Source: Intoshia linei
Lineage: Eukaryota > Orthonectida > Rhopaluridae
DNA length: 56,301 nucleotides
Assembly: GCA_001642005.1 (NCBI GenBank)
Contig: LWCA01000091.1
Coordinates: 1 to 56,301 of the forward strand
Reading direction: 5' to 3'
Shown: piece by piece, positions 35,232-48,221 of the stretch
Layout: each line of letters starts with the position of its first letter
Position numbering within the stretch: the stretch's first letter is position 1
Translations under genes and position numbers: made by a program
The notes under the pieces: model-generated
Database searches by the model: none
Seen by the model: only the letters and a program-made list of their open reading frames with translations
Told to the model about the DNA's origin: nothing

Positions 35232-37386
35232 TATATCATTTAAAAAATTAACGATTCGATTCCTAGGAATCGTCTCATCATTAATTTTGATGAATTAATT
35301 AATGAATTATAAAGTACACTGTTCGTCAATTTCATATAAATAGGTTTTATTTTATTTGTAATAAATATAAAGATCAACGAATTTACTTTTATCGTACCCT
35401 AAAGAAAAAAATCACGTTTACCTTATTAAACTATGCATCTATTACTCATTATTAATAAGTCATTAATATATATAATTAATTAATAAATAAATGAACACTG
35501 CTGGATATCATCTCTACGAATGATATTCTACAGTAATTTAATGTTTGAGTACATTAAAATTTACCGAACGTGACAATTTTGATTTCTCATTTATATTACT
35601 AACCTGTATCAAATAATGTACAATGCATAGTTTTATAAACGTGTTATTTGGTAAAGTTTTAATACAAAATTTTGATCAATATTTAGTGTCGGTTAAAAAT
35701 AATTATGGATAATAAGCCGTAAAACGGTTAAAATATTTTGACCTTTTGACTTTTTGACAATGGTAGCCCTATTACATTGTAAGTACAGTATTAGTAAGTA
35801 ACTATAGTATACTGATTATATTTTACAATATACCAGGGGTTCCGACACTTTTTTCATGGTGGGCCGGTAATAAATTATAAAATTTATGGGGACCATTAAA
35901 TCGAAATTACTAGACAAACATTAAAAAAATTAATACAAAACGTAAGAAATTGAGTTCTAATTAGTAAAAATTATTTTGCGAACCAGTATTTGGGAAATGC
36001 TTCCATATACACATGTTTTCTTAAATTCTCGAATCATGTAAGGGTCCATGGCGTAAAAATTTTGACAATTTCTGATATACACAGCATCTGTCATGGGCGT
36101 CAATTAGCGCAATCTTTATTTTTTTCAAAGCATATATTTTTGGAATAATTAAATTATAATACAATCTTTAAATCATATAACAATAAAATATAATTTAAAT
36201 CAGTTGAATTTATTTACTAATCTAATTGATTAAAATATTAAATTATATATTTTTTTATGAATTCATGTACGCCTTCATTGTACGTAAATAAAGAAAAGTT
36301 TTTTGTGAACATTTACATTTGAATAATAAAAATAATTGATAAATTATCAATAAAAACGTCAAAAAAATGTTGAACGGTTCATTAAATTCACTATAAAAGC
36401 AAAAAACCAAGGTTAAAACAGTTGAAACTGACCTAAAGTACTGACTGTAAAGTGAATGAAATTTATGAACCAATTAATTCATTTTACATGTATTGACGCT
36501 TTAACCTGAAACCCATTGAATATATAAACGATAACGTATAATTAAATAGACTTTACTTTTGAATGAATAAATGTAGCTGTAAACTAAAATGTAAATTTAA
36601 ATTTGATGAATTAGTCTTTTAAATTTAAAAAAATTGCCAAATAATGACACGATAATTGAATGTTTATAAAGGAATGATATTATTATATGTAACAATGTAA
36701 GAAAAAATGTACAATCATTTATAAATCCATAAACACTACACTGAACCACATAAATACACAAAGATTATAACTATACAAGACATGCATTACTGATATTGAA
36801 ATGTCAACTATTAAGAAATTTAAATCGCAACAATAGAGCAATCCACTTGAAATGTCAAATCATTATTTATACAGAAATTTGCGAAATTGTTTACAATTTT
36901 AATTTCAATTGTTGAATTTGAAACGTTTTTCCAAGGTTAAATTTAATAATTTCAATGAGCTGAATAACCCATAATACCATTTATTTTAAATTTATTGTTG
37001 ATTATAATGCATTAATTATCAAATTAATTTATAATTATATTTTTCATGAATTTACGTTCAATTTGAAATTTAAAATAATTAAATGAATCGACACATTATG
37101 TGTAATAAATATATTTGGTATATACCAGATTAATATAAAATTATTACATATTGTACTTATTTGTAGCAACGAACATTGGCCTTGAGGCCATATATTATTC
37201 ATAAATCAGAGTCAATAGTTTGCCTTTGGGAATAATTTCGCTAGTCTTTTATCTTTGGAATTTACTACCAATTTGTAGATTAAAAATTAAATTTAAAGGT
37301 GTAAAATTCAAGTAAATTATAATTAAACGATTAAAATATTAATTAAAAATTAACATTATATTTTTATTGTTAATTGGAATATTTAG
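35232..37386. other. Intergenic or intronic AT-rich DNA
   Basis: No gene seen. A hAT-like end lies at about 35834 (CAGGGGTTCCGACACTTTTT followed by a GGGCCGG block). If the kinesin model is right, this is inside its first intron. Confidence 0.5.
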
Positions 37387-37594
37387 ATTATTCACAAAAT
37401 TAAAATGTTCTCATTCAAATAGAAAATTATTAAAAAATCATCAATGTCAAAAAATAAATAAAAATCAAAAAAACCAAAAAAATACAACGGATTGTAAATA
37501 TAATTTCTCAAAATTAATTTCGTCAAAATTAAAACTATTAAAAAGAGACGTTGAACAAATAGCTGAAGAATCTCGCGAAATTATTGATAAACAT
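37387..37594 (+). CDS. Candidate second exon of the KIF26-like kinesin
   Basis: An open stretch between an acceptor (TATTTAG|A) and a strong donor (CAT|GTAAGT). It needs two bases from upstream, which the exon at 23476 supplies, and ends in phase 0, which fits the motor exon at 42012. The encoded peptide is lysine/asparagine rich, with cysteines early and a helix near its end, LKLLKRDVEQIAEESREIID. That loosely resembles the C-x2-C ... L-x-x-LK-x-x-A segments in the N-terminal region of KIF26A/B, but the second cysteine is absent. Assignment is tentative. Confidence 0.45.
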
Positions 37595-38617
37595 GTAAGT
37601 TTTATTGTTTCTATTATTTTATTCATTTATTATTTTTAATTAATTTTAATTACTTGTAAGTCTATGGGTTGAACACGATCCTAATAATTTCACAATTTTT
37701 CATGGACTGATAGTATTTTTCATAGAACCTCATAGAAAGTTTATATGGACCAATTTGGCGACTCTTGGTTTAAATAAAATAGTAATAAAAAAGCCTTGAG
37801 GTTATCTTTAGGTATGATCTATCAATAAGGTTCTTTAGAAACTTTGTGTAAATTACGAATCAGAACCCAAACTACTGTCCATTACTCTGTTCATAAATCC
37901 TCAAAATTAAAAACTGTCTCAATTTCTGTTTTTCAAAGTTGACAAGCGTAGAATACGAGAAATTTATTCGTTTCTGTTGTGTTGCGTATCATAAATGATG
38001 AATAATTAATAACAAGTTAATTGTAAATTCACAACTGGTGTAGATATGGTTAATATTAGCTAAATAAAGTGGAATCAAAAAAATTTGACTGCACATGCAT
38101 TTTTTACAACGCGTGACGCGTTACGCGTCTGTTAAAATAGTTTAAATGTAATTGCTGTAATATTGTTATACTTCAAAAGTATATTGTAGTTTCAAAATCA
38201 TACTATAACACAGATCAGAGGTGGGGAAAGTGCGACCTTGTTGACGATTTGAATTCCTTCTGAACAATTTGAATTATTTTTCCTTAAGGGTTGGTAAAAT
38301 TAGGTTTTTTCTTAAGGGTTGGTAAAATTTTGGTTTTTCTCATAAGATTTTACTAAATTGAATTAAATATGCTAAAAATGTATCTTTCACGCCCAACCAT
38401 CTAAATTTTTAGTATTCACCCCCTAATAAAATTATTCACCCCTGGGATGATCAGTCACCCAATGAGAAGCACTGCTGTATTTGATTATATTTTTTTGGGA
38501 CGTTAGTGCTGCTTTCGAACAGTAAATGCTTTCCCACTTCTGCTCTATCCAGAGCTGAATCCAGCCGTTTTCGTTTTATGGAAGTATCTTGTGACATTAC
38601 ATTTTTTATAAAGATTA
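37595..38617. other. Intronic or intergenic DNA with hAT-like repeat and ACGCGT cluster
   Basis: No exon seen. Contains three ACGCGT hexamers at 7-bp spacing (38109-38128) and a hAT-like repeat (38216-38474). Confidence 0.5.
38216..38474. mobile_element. hAT-like repeat family, copy 2
   Basis: It begins CAGAGGTGGGGAAAGTGCG and ends, read on the other strand, CAGTGCTTCTCATTGGGTGA. The body matches, inverted, the copy at 15750. No clear target duplication. Confidence 0.5.
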
Positions 38618-40089
38618 CTAGCTTGACTGTTATGTACTACGTACAAACAGCACCTAGCTCAGCCGAGGGAACATTTTTATTATACCAAAAAAAAAATTCA
38701 TGTTGAAAATTTAACTTAAAAATCCTACTATTCACTATTATCAATCCTTTAAAGGAGTGGTTTCCAAATTTGTTTCAGGTGGAACCATCATATCACATTA
38801 ATTTTTACTTTAAAGTGAATTATTCCATTTTAATTTTTTTGTAAACATTTGCGTTAAGAATTTTAAAAACAATTGTTATCACATTTTTTTAATTTATTAG
38901 ACAGAATGTGTGTATTATATTAAAAATAAAGTAGAAACAGTCCAATCCTAAAAATTGTCATAAATAGCATAAATTCCAGAAAAAAAATTATAAAAACCTA
39001 TTTTGTCATTTTCAACGTGATGACATATATTCAGTACCAATTTAATAAATACTTAAAAATATCAATTGTGTATCTATAATTAACTGAATCTTCACTTTAT
39101 AAACATTTCAATTTGTAATATAAAAATGATATTAACAAAGTTTTTTAGTTTCGTTGTTTAGTTTCTTATCTAAATTTGAATGTTTTAATAAAAATGTTTT
39201 GAAAATGAAAATGTGAAATTTAAAAATTGCGTAGCAATAAAATAAATTTCGAAGGAACACATATAGATTTTTACCCATATGTCTTTCTTGGAAATGTGTA
39301 AACGTACAATGCACATTTTTTTTGAAATTCTAGGATCAATATTTACATTTTCAATTTTTGATTTTAATCGAAATATTTGTAAAATATTGTTTGATAATAT
39401 TTTAAAAATTATTTTTCACCTGGAATGCGTAGATATCTGGAGTTGAAATTTTGTATTTATATCAAATGGAATAAGCTCTATAAGAATAATCTTTTTTTTT
39501 AATTTTCGTACCGTTAATAATTTTACATTTTTTATTTTAATAAAATATTTCGAAAAAAAAATATATGAATACTAAAATGTTTTTTTGACCGTGAAGTTGT
39601 CATTTATTCGGATTGAAATTTTTTGAAATTCTAGGGCTGTTTTCATTAAAAAAAGAAGGGTAATTTGTGGTTTTGGCTCCTGAAGATATTTTTTTTAAAT
39701 TTAAATTCATGATAATGTTTATGATTTTAAAATCCGTATCAGCGTATATATTTTTTTAAATTCTCGAACTCGTTTGATTTTCAAAAAAAAGACAATTGGG
39801 ATATATATTTTTTTAAATTCTCCAACTCGTTTGATTTTCAAAAAGAGGGACAATTTTTTAAATTCTCCAACTCGTTTGATTTTCAAAAGGAGGGACAACT
39901 GGGATTTTTAACCCGTAAGATGTGAAATTGGGAGGTTGGAATTTTATCTTATTACACGTCCCGGAAAAAACTGTAATTGAAATGTGGTCTTTAAAAAAAT
40001 CTCAGAGTGGTAGTTATTTCAATAAAGTGGAACACACAGACACATACACACACAAACAAAAATCGCGTAGCATATTATATAAGTTAGGA
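38618..40089 (-). mobile_element. Non-autonomous Helitron, complete (copy 9)
   Basis: The best-preserved copy (1472 bp). On the plus strand: A|CTAGCTTGACTGTTATG at one end and TATTATATAAGTTAGGA|T at the other, with the hairpin ACTACGTACAAACAGC and the CTAGCTCAGCCGAGGG block. It holds three tandem copies of a unit of about 55 bp (39760-39900), each with AACTCGTTTGATTTTCAAAA. No coding capacity. Confidence 0.85.
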
Positions 40090-42011
40090 TTCTCATTTAA
40101 CTTTTGTAACTTGATGTTATAATATCCAAGTTAGTGCCTTTTACATGGTTGACGCGAGGTTTTACAATTTTACACATAATCATAAATTCGCCATACATTG
40201 ATATGCTTCCGCTCTCGGAACTATGATGAAATCGGACCAATTTTTCAAATTTCAATTTTTAAAATAAAATACAAAGCAATCAAATGTAAACTAGTCAATT
40301 GAACAATTTTTTTAATTTTACATCGTTTAGATTAAAGTTATTCTCAGTTTTGTTGGACTATTGGGAATTTAAATAATATATATAATATAAAAATACAAAA
40401 TTTATAAATTGAATTTAAAAGTTGTATTTTTTTTAATCTGATATACTTCAAATGATTAATTAAACCCGAAACACGTCAGAATTTCATAAACCTCTGGGCG
40501 ATTCGTAGACAAATAATAGGAATTAGACCATTGTATCAGTCTAGATTTTTTTTATTTACATTTAACTTAACATATGAATAAATAAATATATTCAAATTTT
40601 TCCAATTTTATCATGGGCAGTGCCCATTGGGAACGTCATATCCCACACGTCACTATTACTTTGATGTGTCGCCTATTTTACATTTTTTGGTTAGTTTAAT
40701 AATTTATATTCTTACAAATTCTTATACAAGTTACATGAAATAAAATTAAATAAATCATACAAACATTATAAACATGAAATTATTAACCTATTCAAAATTT
40801 TAACACTGAATGTTAATTATCGACGAAATCTTAATCCAATTTAAATTTTAGCTGTTTTAAATTATTTGTAATGGCTAATTAAACTTTTATCGCAAATTTG
40901 AAAAATGGGCGTTATAAATTTCTTTTATAATGTAAACGTCCATTTAATGACTATTGTTATATTATATAGAAAAAATGTATTGTATTAAAATGCATGTTTA
41001 TGCACAACACTGTATTAGCCTATAACTTAAAATTTTATGATTTTGCGGTGACTTTGTTATCAATAAATCTAGTCATTTGTAGAATATGATTACTTTTGAT
41101 TTGACTAAACATCCAATTGAATTAGTTTTGCTTATCATTCAATTATAGTGAAAATATTTTGTCGATAAATAATTTCATAAATACATTTGTTATGCAAAGT
41201 TGATTTGAAATTATTTGAAATAGTTACACGCTATCTAAATTTGTTAAAATCTATAAGAATAATTTATAAATACTGCAAAAATTATCGCTATCTTCAACTA
41301 AATACCTCTACTCAAATAATAAATCACCAATATTTATCGATTGCATTACAATGGAAAACCAGGTTTGTTATTTATACACTTATCAATATACTATAAGTAA
41401 ACTATTAACTACTTTTAACATAATTTTTGACAGGATTAATTTACGTTTATGTAATTATGATAAAGATGAGTAAATTCAGTTGAAATTAATACATTTTGAT
41501 TAATGTGCAATAAATGTGTTGGAATGCGTGATAATTAAAGCCACATTGCAATGCATGATAGATTTAGATTTTAGATTTTAAATTTTGCAATTTTAGTCAT
41601 TTCAGTTATATCATTTAAATTTTTACTCAATAAAACAACTTGTTAAATGCACATTTGCAATAATTGTTACATTTGAGAACGAGTAAAGGAATCTCGGTTG
41701 GATATTTCGTAATTTTTGTTTATCGATTCTTTGAACAACTTCCGCTATATAAACTGCTGGATTTTGACAAATTTATTTCTTAGCCAAAATAAAAAAACCC
41801 ACTGCGACATAAGTGTGATTTTAACAATTAAATTTTAATTATATACATTCTCTGTGGTCTCTTAAAGTAATTTTTTATTTTATTTCATAAATTGTTAAAT
41901 TTCAGAATATTAGTCATTTTACTGAAAGAATTTTAAAATTGTTCATATTCTACATTTTCCTATCATACATGTTTACTTGAGTTTTAATAATTTATTAATT
42001 TTACCTTTTAG
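40090..42011. other. AT-rich DNA before the kinesin motor exons
   Basis: No supported exon. The open frame at 41187-41396 ends in a donor-like CAG|GTTTGT but has no acceptor in its open part. Confidence 0.5.
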
Positions 42012-45000
42012 TTAATATCATATGTTAAAATCAATGACACTTGCCAGGATGATAAAATTGTGAAAATTGATAAAGGAAATAAAATTTTAATTTTAAACGA
42101 ACCAAAAAACCCAGACATTGCTAGATATTACAAAATTGATAAATATCAAAAAAAATCTATGATCAATTCGGAAATGTCAAAAACTTTTGTTTTTGAATCA
42201 ATATTCAAAGAAAATACACAAAATTTGGTAATATTTTTAAAATGTATATAAGTTGATCAGTTGAAAAAATGAAAAATAACCATTTAAATTTTAATGTGTT
42301 ATGATATTCAAGGGTAACGGCTGTTATTTATATTAATGTTTACCGTTACTCTTTTTTTTATTTTTAAAATTTGATTGCTGTTATTTTAAATTTGAAATCA
42401 TGACGAAATTTTTAAATACAAATGTATACAAGTTTTCATAAATAACATCGTAAATAAATGAAATAATTTATTAGTTTTATAAATTATTTGTATAATTGGA
42501 AATTCATTTCTCGTGTCATTTGAATATTTACTGAATATTATAAATTAAAACGCTAACAAACATAATGTAATTGGATAATTATAAAAATTTGAAATATAAT
42601 TAAATTTTGACATTTAAAATACACATATTATCCCAATTAATCTATTGCAACTTGCAATGCATTTTATTTGATTTGAATCTCGATAACGTGTCGACATAAA
42701 TAAATTTTAAGTTTAGATTATTTCTTAGTTAAGATGTAAAATTTAAATGTTTTTAAATTTTATCAGATTAATCTTTTTATCATACCGAGTGGTTCGAATG
42801 TAAATAAATCTAAATCGTTTTATATTTTTTTTTAGGGTAAATTTTTCATTTTTGGAGACTTTAGAATGGTAGGTCTAACGCCCGTTATTGGTTATATCGA
42901 TAACTTCGGCGAAGAATGCTTTAAGAAATCTATTCTCAACTTGATCCACGTGGACACCGAGGGTTCATATAAACATTTTTTATTACAATTAAAAACGTGA
43001 CACTTTAATAAACACATTTTGAATGATGTATAAGATTATTTTCGAAAGATTATTAAAACGATTGGTTAGTTAATGGACCTACTTGAGAATAAATGTAGTG
43101 AAAACGTAACTTGATTTTGCAATATACAGAAATTTCATTGTATCCCTGATCATTAATCTATTATATGAAACTTTCCAACCGATGTGTCACAGTATTTGAG
43201 TGATTTAAGATTTAAGATTTACGCATCTTAATTTAAAGAAAATATTGAATCTGACCGTTACAACTTTGTAGTTAGATAAAGTTAATTACCATATTTTTAT
43301 TACTACTATTGTATGTATTAATAAATCTAATTAAAGTTTATATTAATTAAAATCTTAAAAATTTAGAAAGAAATTAACGAAAAAATAGTAAATACAATTT
43401 TAATAAAATCATTAAACGAAAAGGAAAATATAAATGCATTTTCTATTGGTTATAAAGGAACGGGTAAAACGAGAACAATGGTTGGAAACAACAATGATTT
43501 GAAAAATTTGGGTCTCATACCCAAATTCATAATTTCATTATACAATGAAATTACAAACGTATCAAACAATACTGATAATTATTTTTCTATCCGATTTTCC
43601 GCTATCCAGATTTATAAAAATAAAGTGAATGATTTATTAAAAAGAAATTCACTGTCAACAATGATTAATAATGCAAAAATTGATAATATATTTTCCATGC
43701 CCAGAGAATATCCTGCCGCAAATATTCAAGTTGCAACAAAAATTTTGGACCACGCTTTAAATGCAGCGCAAGAAAATTCAATTAATGATGACAATGATAA
43801 ATTTCTCGGAAAATATTGTTTTGGAAATCAGTTTATATTTTCTATTTATATATACCAATATTCAAATAATGGTCAATCTAATGCAGACATGGCAAAAAAT
43901 TGTAATATTTTATACATAATTATTATAATTGTAATAATATACATTTTTAATATTTTATCATACATGTATGCAATATAATTTTAATTTTAGATACAAAAAC
44001 TACAATAAGATTTTTCGATTTACAATTAAAAAGTGACAATTCAACTCACATCAGTACAATGACTAGAATGCAGCATATGTTGAATATGTTGTCTCGAAAC
44101 ATTTCAAAAACTACAAAGTCTTTGAATAGTACAATTCCAAATGAATACTATGGACTGTTGAACCAAGCCGTGTCAGAATCCATGTCAGATGAAAATGTGA
44201 ATATAAACTTGAATAAAAGAACGGACAACATTATAATTTCACACATTTCTGCAAATGAAGAAGATTATGCTGAAACTTGTCAAATATTAACATTTGTATC
44301 AAAATTGAAATATCAATTGAATAAAAATATGGTAATTTTAATTTTCAAAGTGAATATACAAATATACGTATATGTAAATTAGATTTTGCAAATTTAACTT
44401 TTATTAAAATTTAAGTAAATTTTAATAATGTATTAATTTAGAGAAATATGAAAATGTCATGTTATGATGGAACCCCATTGAAACTTAAACACAATTCGAA
44501 TGAAAAAAATCATAAAAGATGTCGAATGCGTATGGGAATCACAAGTCAATCGGCAGATCAAACAATATCTGAAGGAACGATTGGTTACTCAGATAGAAAA
44601 AATAAACTTTATGAAATGGAAAAGGAAAATTTAATTGTAGTACAAAATTACACTAGAAACATTAACAAAACCTTTGAACTAAACCAATATAGAAACCCTT
44701 TATTCACCAAAGAAAAACTAAATAATTATCAAATTCCATTAAGTTTAAAAATAAATCCAAAATTTTTAAACATCGAAGAAAGAAACATTAAAAAACGTTT
44801 GAATCTTGATACGTCTCGCCGACTTTCAATTATGCACCAAAATGATAGATCAAATTTCAATTACCTGTTAAATTTAACTCCAACAAGAATAAACCCTCAA
44901 TCCTCAAAATTGTCTCACATTGACAAAAAAGAAACGTGGATAGATGGACCTATCAATGGAGAAATCTTAAAATTCCCTAAACGTAAAATCAATTCAACAT

Positions 45001-45371
45001 TCACTAATTCATCAAAATCTGATATACTGAGTTCACATTTCAATTATTCGTTGAAAAGCAACAAAAATTTAACCCAGAGTTCCAATAGTACACAAATTAT
45101 CTCTTTAAGCAAGGATTTGTCACCAGAAATGTCATATTTGTCTATAAAATCTAGCAAAGTAAAACAAAATTCTAAAAAAGTTCGATACAGTCAAAAATAT
45201 GATAATACTGAAGCCTACAAATTTCTTAAACCAAAGAGAAAACACAAGAATGCTTTAAATATCATCAAAAACTACAAACGCCGCCTTTCGTCTTTGGTTA
45301 TGCCGACTTGGGTTTCTGATGCATTCAATAAACGAAAAAATTCTGGTGATGATAGGATAATTGTAACATAA
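42012..45371 (+). CDS. KIF26/VAB-8-family divergent kinesin (motor domain and tail)
   Basis: Exons 42012-42227, 43367-43901, 43991-44331 and 44442-45371 join in frame to 673 aa. The first two upstream candidate exons would make 790. The motor runs from LISYVKIND through KTFVFESIF, the P-loop GYKGTGKTRTM, NLGLIPKFIISLYNEI, FSIRFSAIQIY and FIFSIYIYQYSNNG to IISHISANEEDYAETCQILTF. The IYQY and NLGLIP blocks are specific to KIF26 kinesins. Switch I (NxxSSRSH) is absent and switch II is reduced to FFDLQLK without the DLAGSE glycine and glutamate, so ATP hydrolysis is doubtful, as known for KIF26A. The P-loop pattern GxxxxGKT is kept. The 310-residue tail is basic, serine/asparagine rich and unrecognised. 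KIF26 proteins guide cell and axon migration and bind microtubules without motility. Confidence 0.83.
42839..43000 (+). other. Exon-like 53-codon ORF in the kinesin intron, unknown origin
   Basis: A strong acceptor (T-rich tract then TTTAG) precedes an open frame, in phase 0 with the motor exon before it, that ends in TGA at 42998-43000. It begins GKFFIFGDFRMVGLTPVIGY and ends LLQLKT. Base composition is clearly less AT-rich than its neighbours between about 42867 and 42965. It is not part of the conserved kinesin motor, which reads straight from 42227 to 43367. It could be an alternative last exon, a fragment of another gene, or an unknown insertion. Confidence 0.35.
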
Positions 45372-46131
45372 TTACTTATTCTTGTAAATTAAAGAGTTTT
45401 GTTTATTTTGTTGGCTTTAAAATTATAAATTTATTATGTTATATATTGAATTTTATTTTCATAATTTTATTGTACAGAATGACATTTAAAATGACAAGCT
45501 TTCTTAACGAAATTTTTCACATAAAATTTATATTATATATCTACATTATATTTTCTAATTAGTGACATTATAAATTCATCTGTTGTAGCTCAGCGGAGTG
45601 TAAAATTGCCTGTAGAGATTCTATTACTACCTTACACAAGGGTTAAGAATATTACGTAGCTCACTGCGCAAATGCGTAATGTACTGCTAACTAATTTAAT
45701 TATTGTATACTTAATAATTTGGATTTTTTTGGGAATTATTCACTCACTGTCGCGTAGAACCGCAAACTTAATTTTTATATTGCCCCATTTTATCGATGTC
45801 TATCACTAGTGATGCCTTACGTAACATTAGATTTTTAAACATACTGCTATATAGCTAGAAATGAGTTACCAAGCTGAAAGGCTTCATTGCGTCATTTTTT
45901 AAACACTGATTAATAAACCATAAAGTGTCGATTCAATAAGGTAAATTGCACTGAAGATTGCAATTTTCATCTACTGAAGTGATTTATGTAGGAATGCTGT
46001 TCAATATGAATTTTGACTATGTCTTTATAAGAAATTCAAAGTAGGAATAAAATGTTCTAACGTTTATTTTTTAAACGGAACCATTAAGTTAAATAATTTT
46101 GATATTAAATAGAATCAAAGTACATGTATAT
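45372..46131. other. Kinesin 3' flank, no further gene seen
   Basis: AT-rich. A stretch at 45588-45660 begins with a tRNA A-box-like GTAGCTCAGCGGAG but does not fold as a tRNA. Confidence 0.5.
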
Positions 46132-48215
46132 TAGAGTGTTTCACATTTTAAAATAAAGTCATTGGATATCAACTTTAGGTTACAATTTATGAAAGTTGTA
46201 TCAAGACCACATAATACTAAAAAAAAATTTTTTAATAACGAATGAAGTCTAGATTGTATAATATATAATGAATATTAGGGTGTTTTAACAAGTAGAAATT
46301 TTTCGAGTTTCTCTTAGCCTTAGTAAAAATTTAGCTAGTATTTATATTTAGAGTACTATGTGACTTTTATTTTTTCGTAAACGTTGGTGGTCGAGATGCG
46401 CACTGCAAATAAAGATTTTCCTAAAAAATATTGAAAGATAGTTTATTATCTAAATTCTCATTGGTTGATATATCAAAATTAACAACAAATATGAATATTA
46501 CACGCAAATATATTTATTTTTTATGACTTATTTTTGAGTAAAACATATAAAGATGTAGAACAGAAGTGTAACACTTGTAAGATCACTAATCCAATTAAAA
46601 AAATATAACCATGCCCATAAAAGGGTTTTTTCATCTTAATTTAATAGAAACTAAAATTTTTAATAATAAAACGAATACGAATTATACTCTATAACTTAAA
46701 TACACTATAAATTAACTTTGTATTCCTATTCTAATAATTAAAACTATGTAAGTAAGACAATATTTAATTGTAATTATTTATCTATTCTAAATTAAATTAC
46801 AATAGTTTAGATTTCGGTCTTCCATAATAATATTATAATATAGTGTAATAAGACATAGTAGAAAATCTAAAATAGTATATTATTAAAATAAAATAAAAAA
46901 AACAAAATTTTATCAATTAAAAAGGATTATCTTCTGATACACATTGATACACAATACGTTATCATTAACAACACGTTAACATTAATATCACCCCTTTTTT
47001 CTCCTGTATTGACGTTGCTTGTATTGCATATAATCATGCAAATATTTTCTGTTACATCATAAATTTCAATGGTATCTTTTATAGCACAGAAAATTGTGGC
47101 TGTAGTTTTATTTTTTTAAATGATGAACATTAATTAGAATGCTTTCATTTTCTCCATATTGGACCAATATCACCAATTCCTCAACTACTTGATTTGACTA
47201 AGATTTACATCGACGACCATCAAAATGTAGACCCATGTTTTTATCCGATATTATATTTTTTAAATATTAAAAATTTTTGTAAACTGATTGTGTTTATTTC
47301 TCCATACTGAGGATATGGATAAATTACAAAAACCAAATATATCTTCTAATATACCATGAAAGATCCTATTTGATATTTGTATTTTGCACACAATATTGGA
47401 CTTAAATTTTTTATATCTATATCTCCAATATCTGATTTAGGAACATTTTCCTCATATTCAAAATCTTGTTTGTCATACGTTCCTTTTTCTCTTTTCAGTT
47501 AAATTTTATTTGGTTTATGAACACGTTTAAATCTCTGTCGAATATATGGATGATTAACGGTGGATGGTTCAGCTATATATCCAATCCCCATTTTTTTACT
47601 TTCTAAGAAATTTAAATCTTCTTTACATTATTAATTTAAAGTTAATAGATTTAATTTGATTTAATTTTGTACAGTCAAATATATTTGGTAGTTTTTCTAA
47701 AAAATCAGTAGTTTATGCGATTATCTTCTGGCAGAAATTCTGTAATCATTGAAAAAATTTTTAATTTATGTTCAATTCTCGTTTTCCAATAATATTAAGT
47801 CCTGTTTTAACATATATTTCATGCAATTCATGTGAAACTATTTGGAAAACGTGGGCTATTTTTTTTCCTATCCAACATTATTATTTTTGTTGATTATAAT
47901 CAACAACCATAAAAATTTACTAATGTTGAATTTAATCTATAAGCTTTATACCATTTAATTAATAGCTTAATATTTACTTAAATTAAGTTTAATTCAAACT
48001 TTAAGTGAAAAAATATGTATAAATTATAGAATTATTATACAAAATAAAATATAATATACATGATTAAATTAATGATAAGTTAAAAACTTTATACGTCGTG
48101 CGCAACTCAACCCTAAAATTTTTGTAGATTTTGATGCTGACATGATGTTTGTAATTATAATACTAGACTAAATATTACTAAGGCTATGAGAGATTCCGTT
48201 ATGTGAAACACCCTA
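46132..48215 (-). mobile_element. hAT-like transposon with perfect 8-bp target duplication
   Basis: Termini TAGAGTGTTTCACAT (left) and, on the other strand, TAGGGTGTTTCACAT (right) are flanked by identical ATGTATAT (46124-46131 and 48216-48223). The 2084-bp body carries a broken minus-strand coding region. A second TAGGGTGTTTTAACA lies just inside the left end (46277). The right target duplication merges with the 5' end of Helitron copy 10. Confidence 0.8.
46980..47240 (-). pseudogene. Decayed transposon-encoded protein
   Basis: Minus-strand reading gives MGLHFDGRRCK, then (after a stop) SNQVVEELVILVQYGENES, and, after a frameshift, IFCAIKDTIEIYDVTENICM and IICNTSNVNTGEKRG. The sequence of motifs (H-x-DGK, then V-x-L-x-(I/V)LV, then a helix, then CFDTT-x-NTG) recalls a protein family common in arthropod and cnidarian mobile DNA whose name I cannot fix. 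The 8-bp target duplication would fit hAT. Two or more lesions, hence inactive. Confidence 0.45.
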
Positions 48216-48221
48216 ATGTAT

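Noticed and set aside
41187-41396. Open frame ending in CAG|GTTTGT, considered as an internal kinesin exon
   Set aside because: In the frame that fits phase 0, no AG acceptor lies within the open stretch after the last upstream stop.
45588-45660. Possible tRNA: A-box-like GTAGCTCAGCGGAG and a weak B-box-like GGGTTAAGAAT
   Set aside because: No acceptor stem, no closed D stem and no anticodon loop can be formed. At best a decayed tRNA-derived repeat.
47640-47660. Tract of repeated TTTAATTTGATTTAA as a microsatellite
   Set aside because: Too short and irregular in this AT-rich context.
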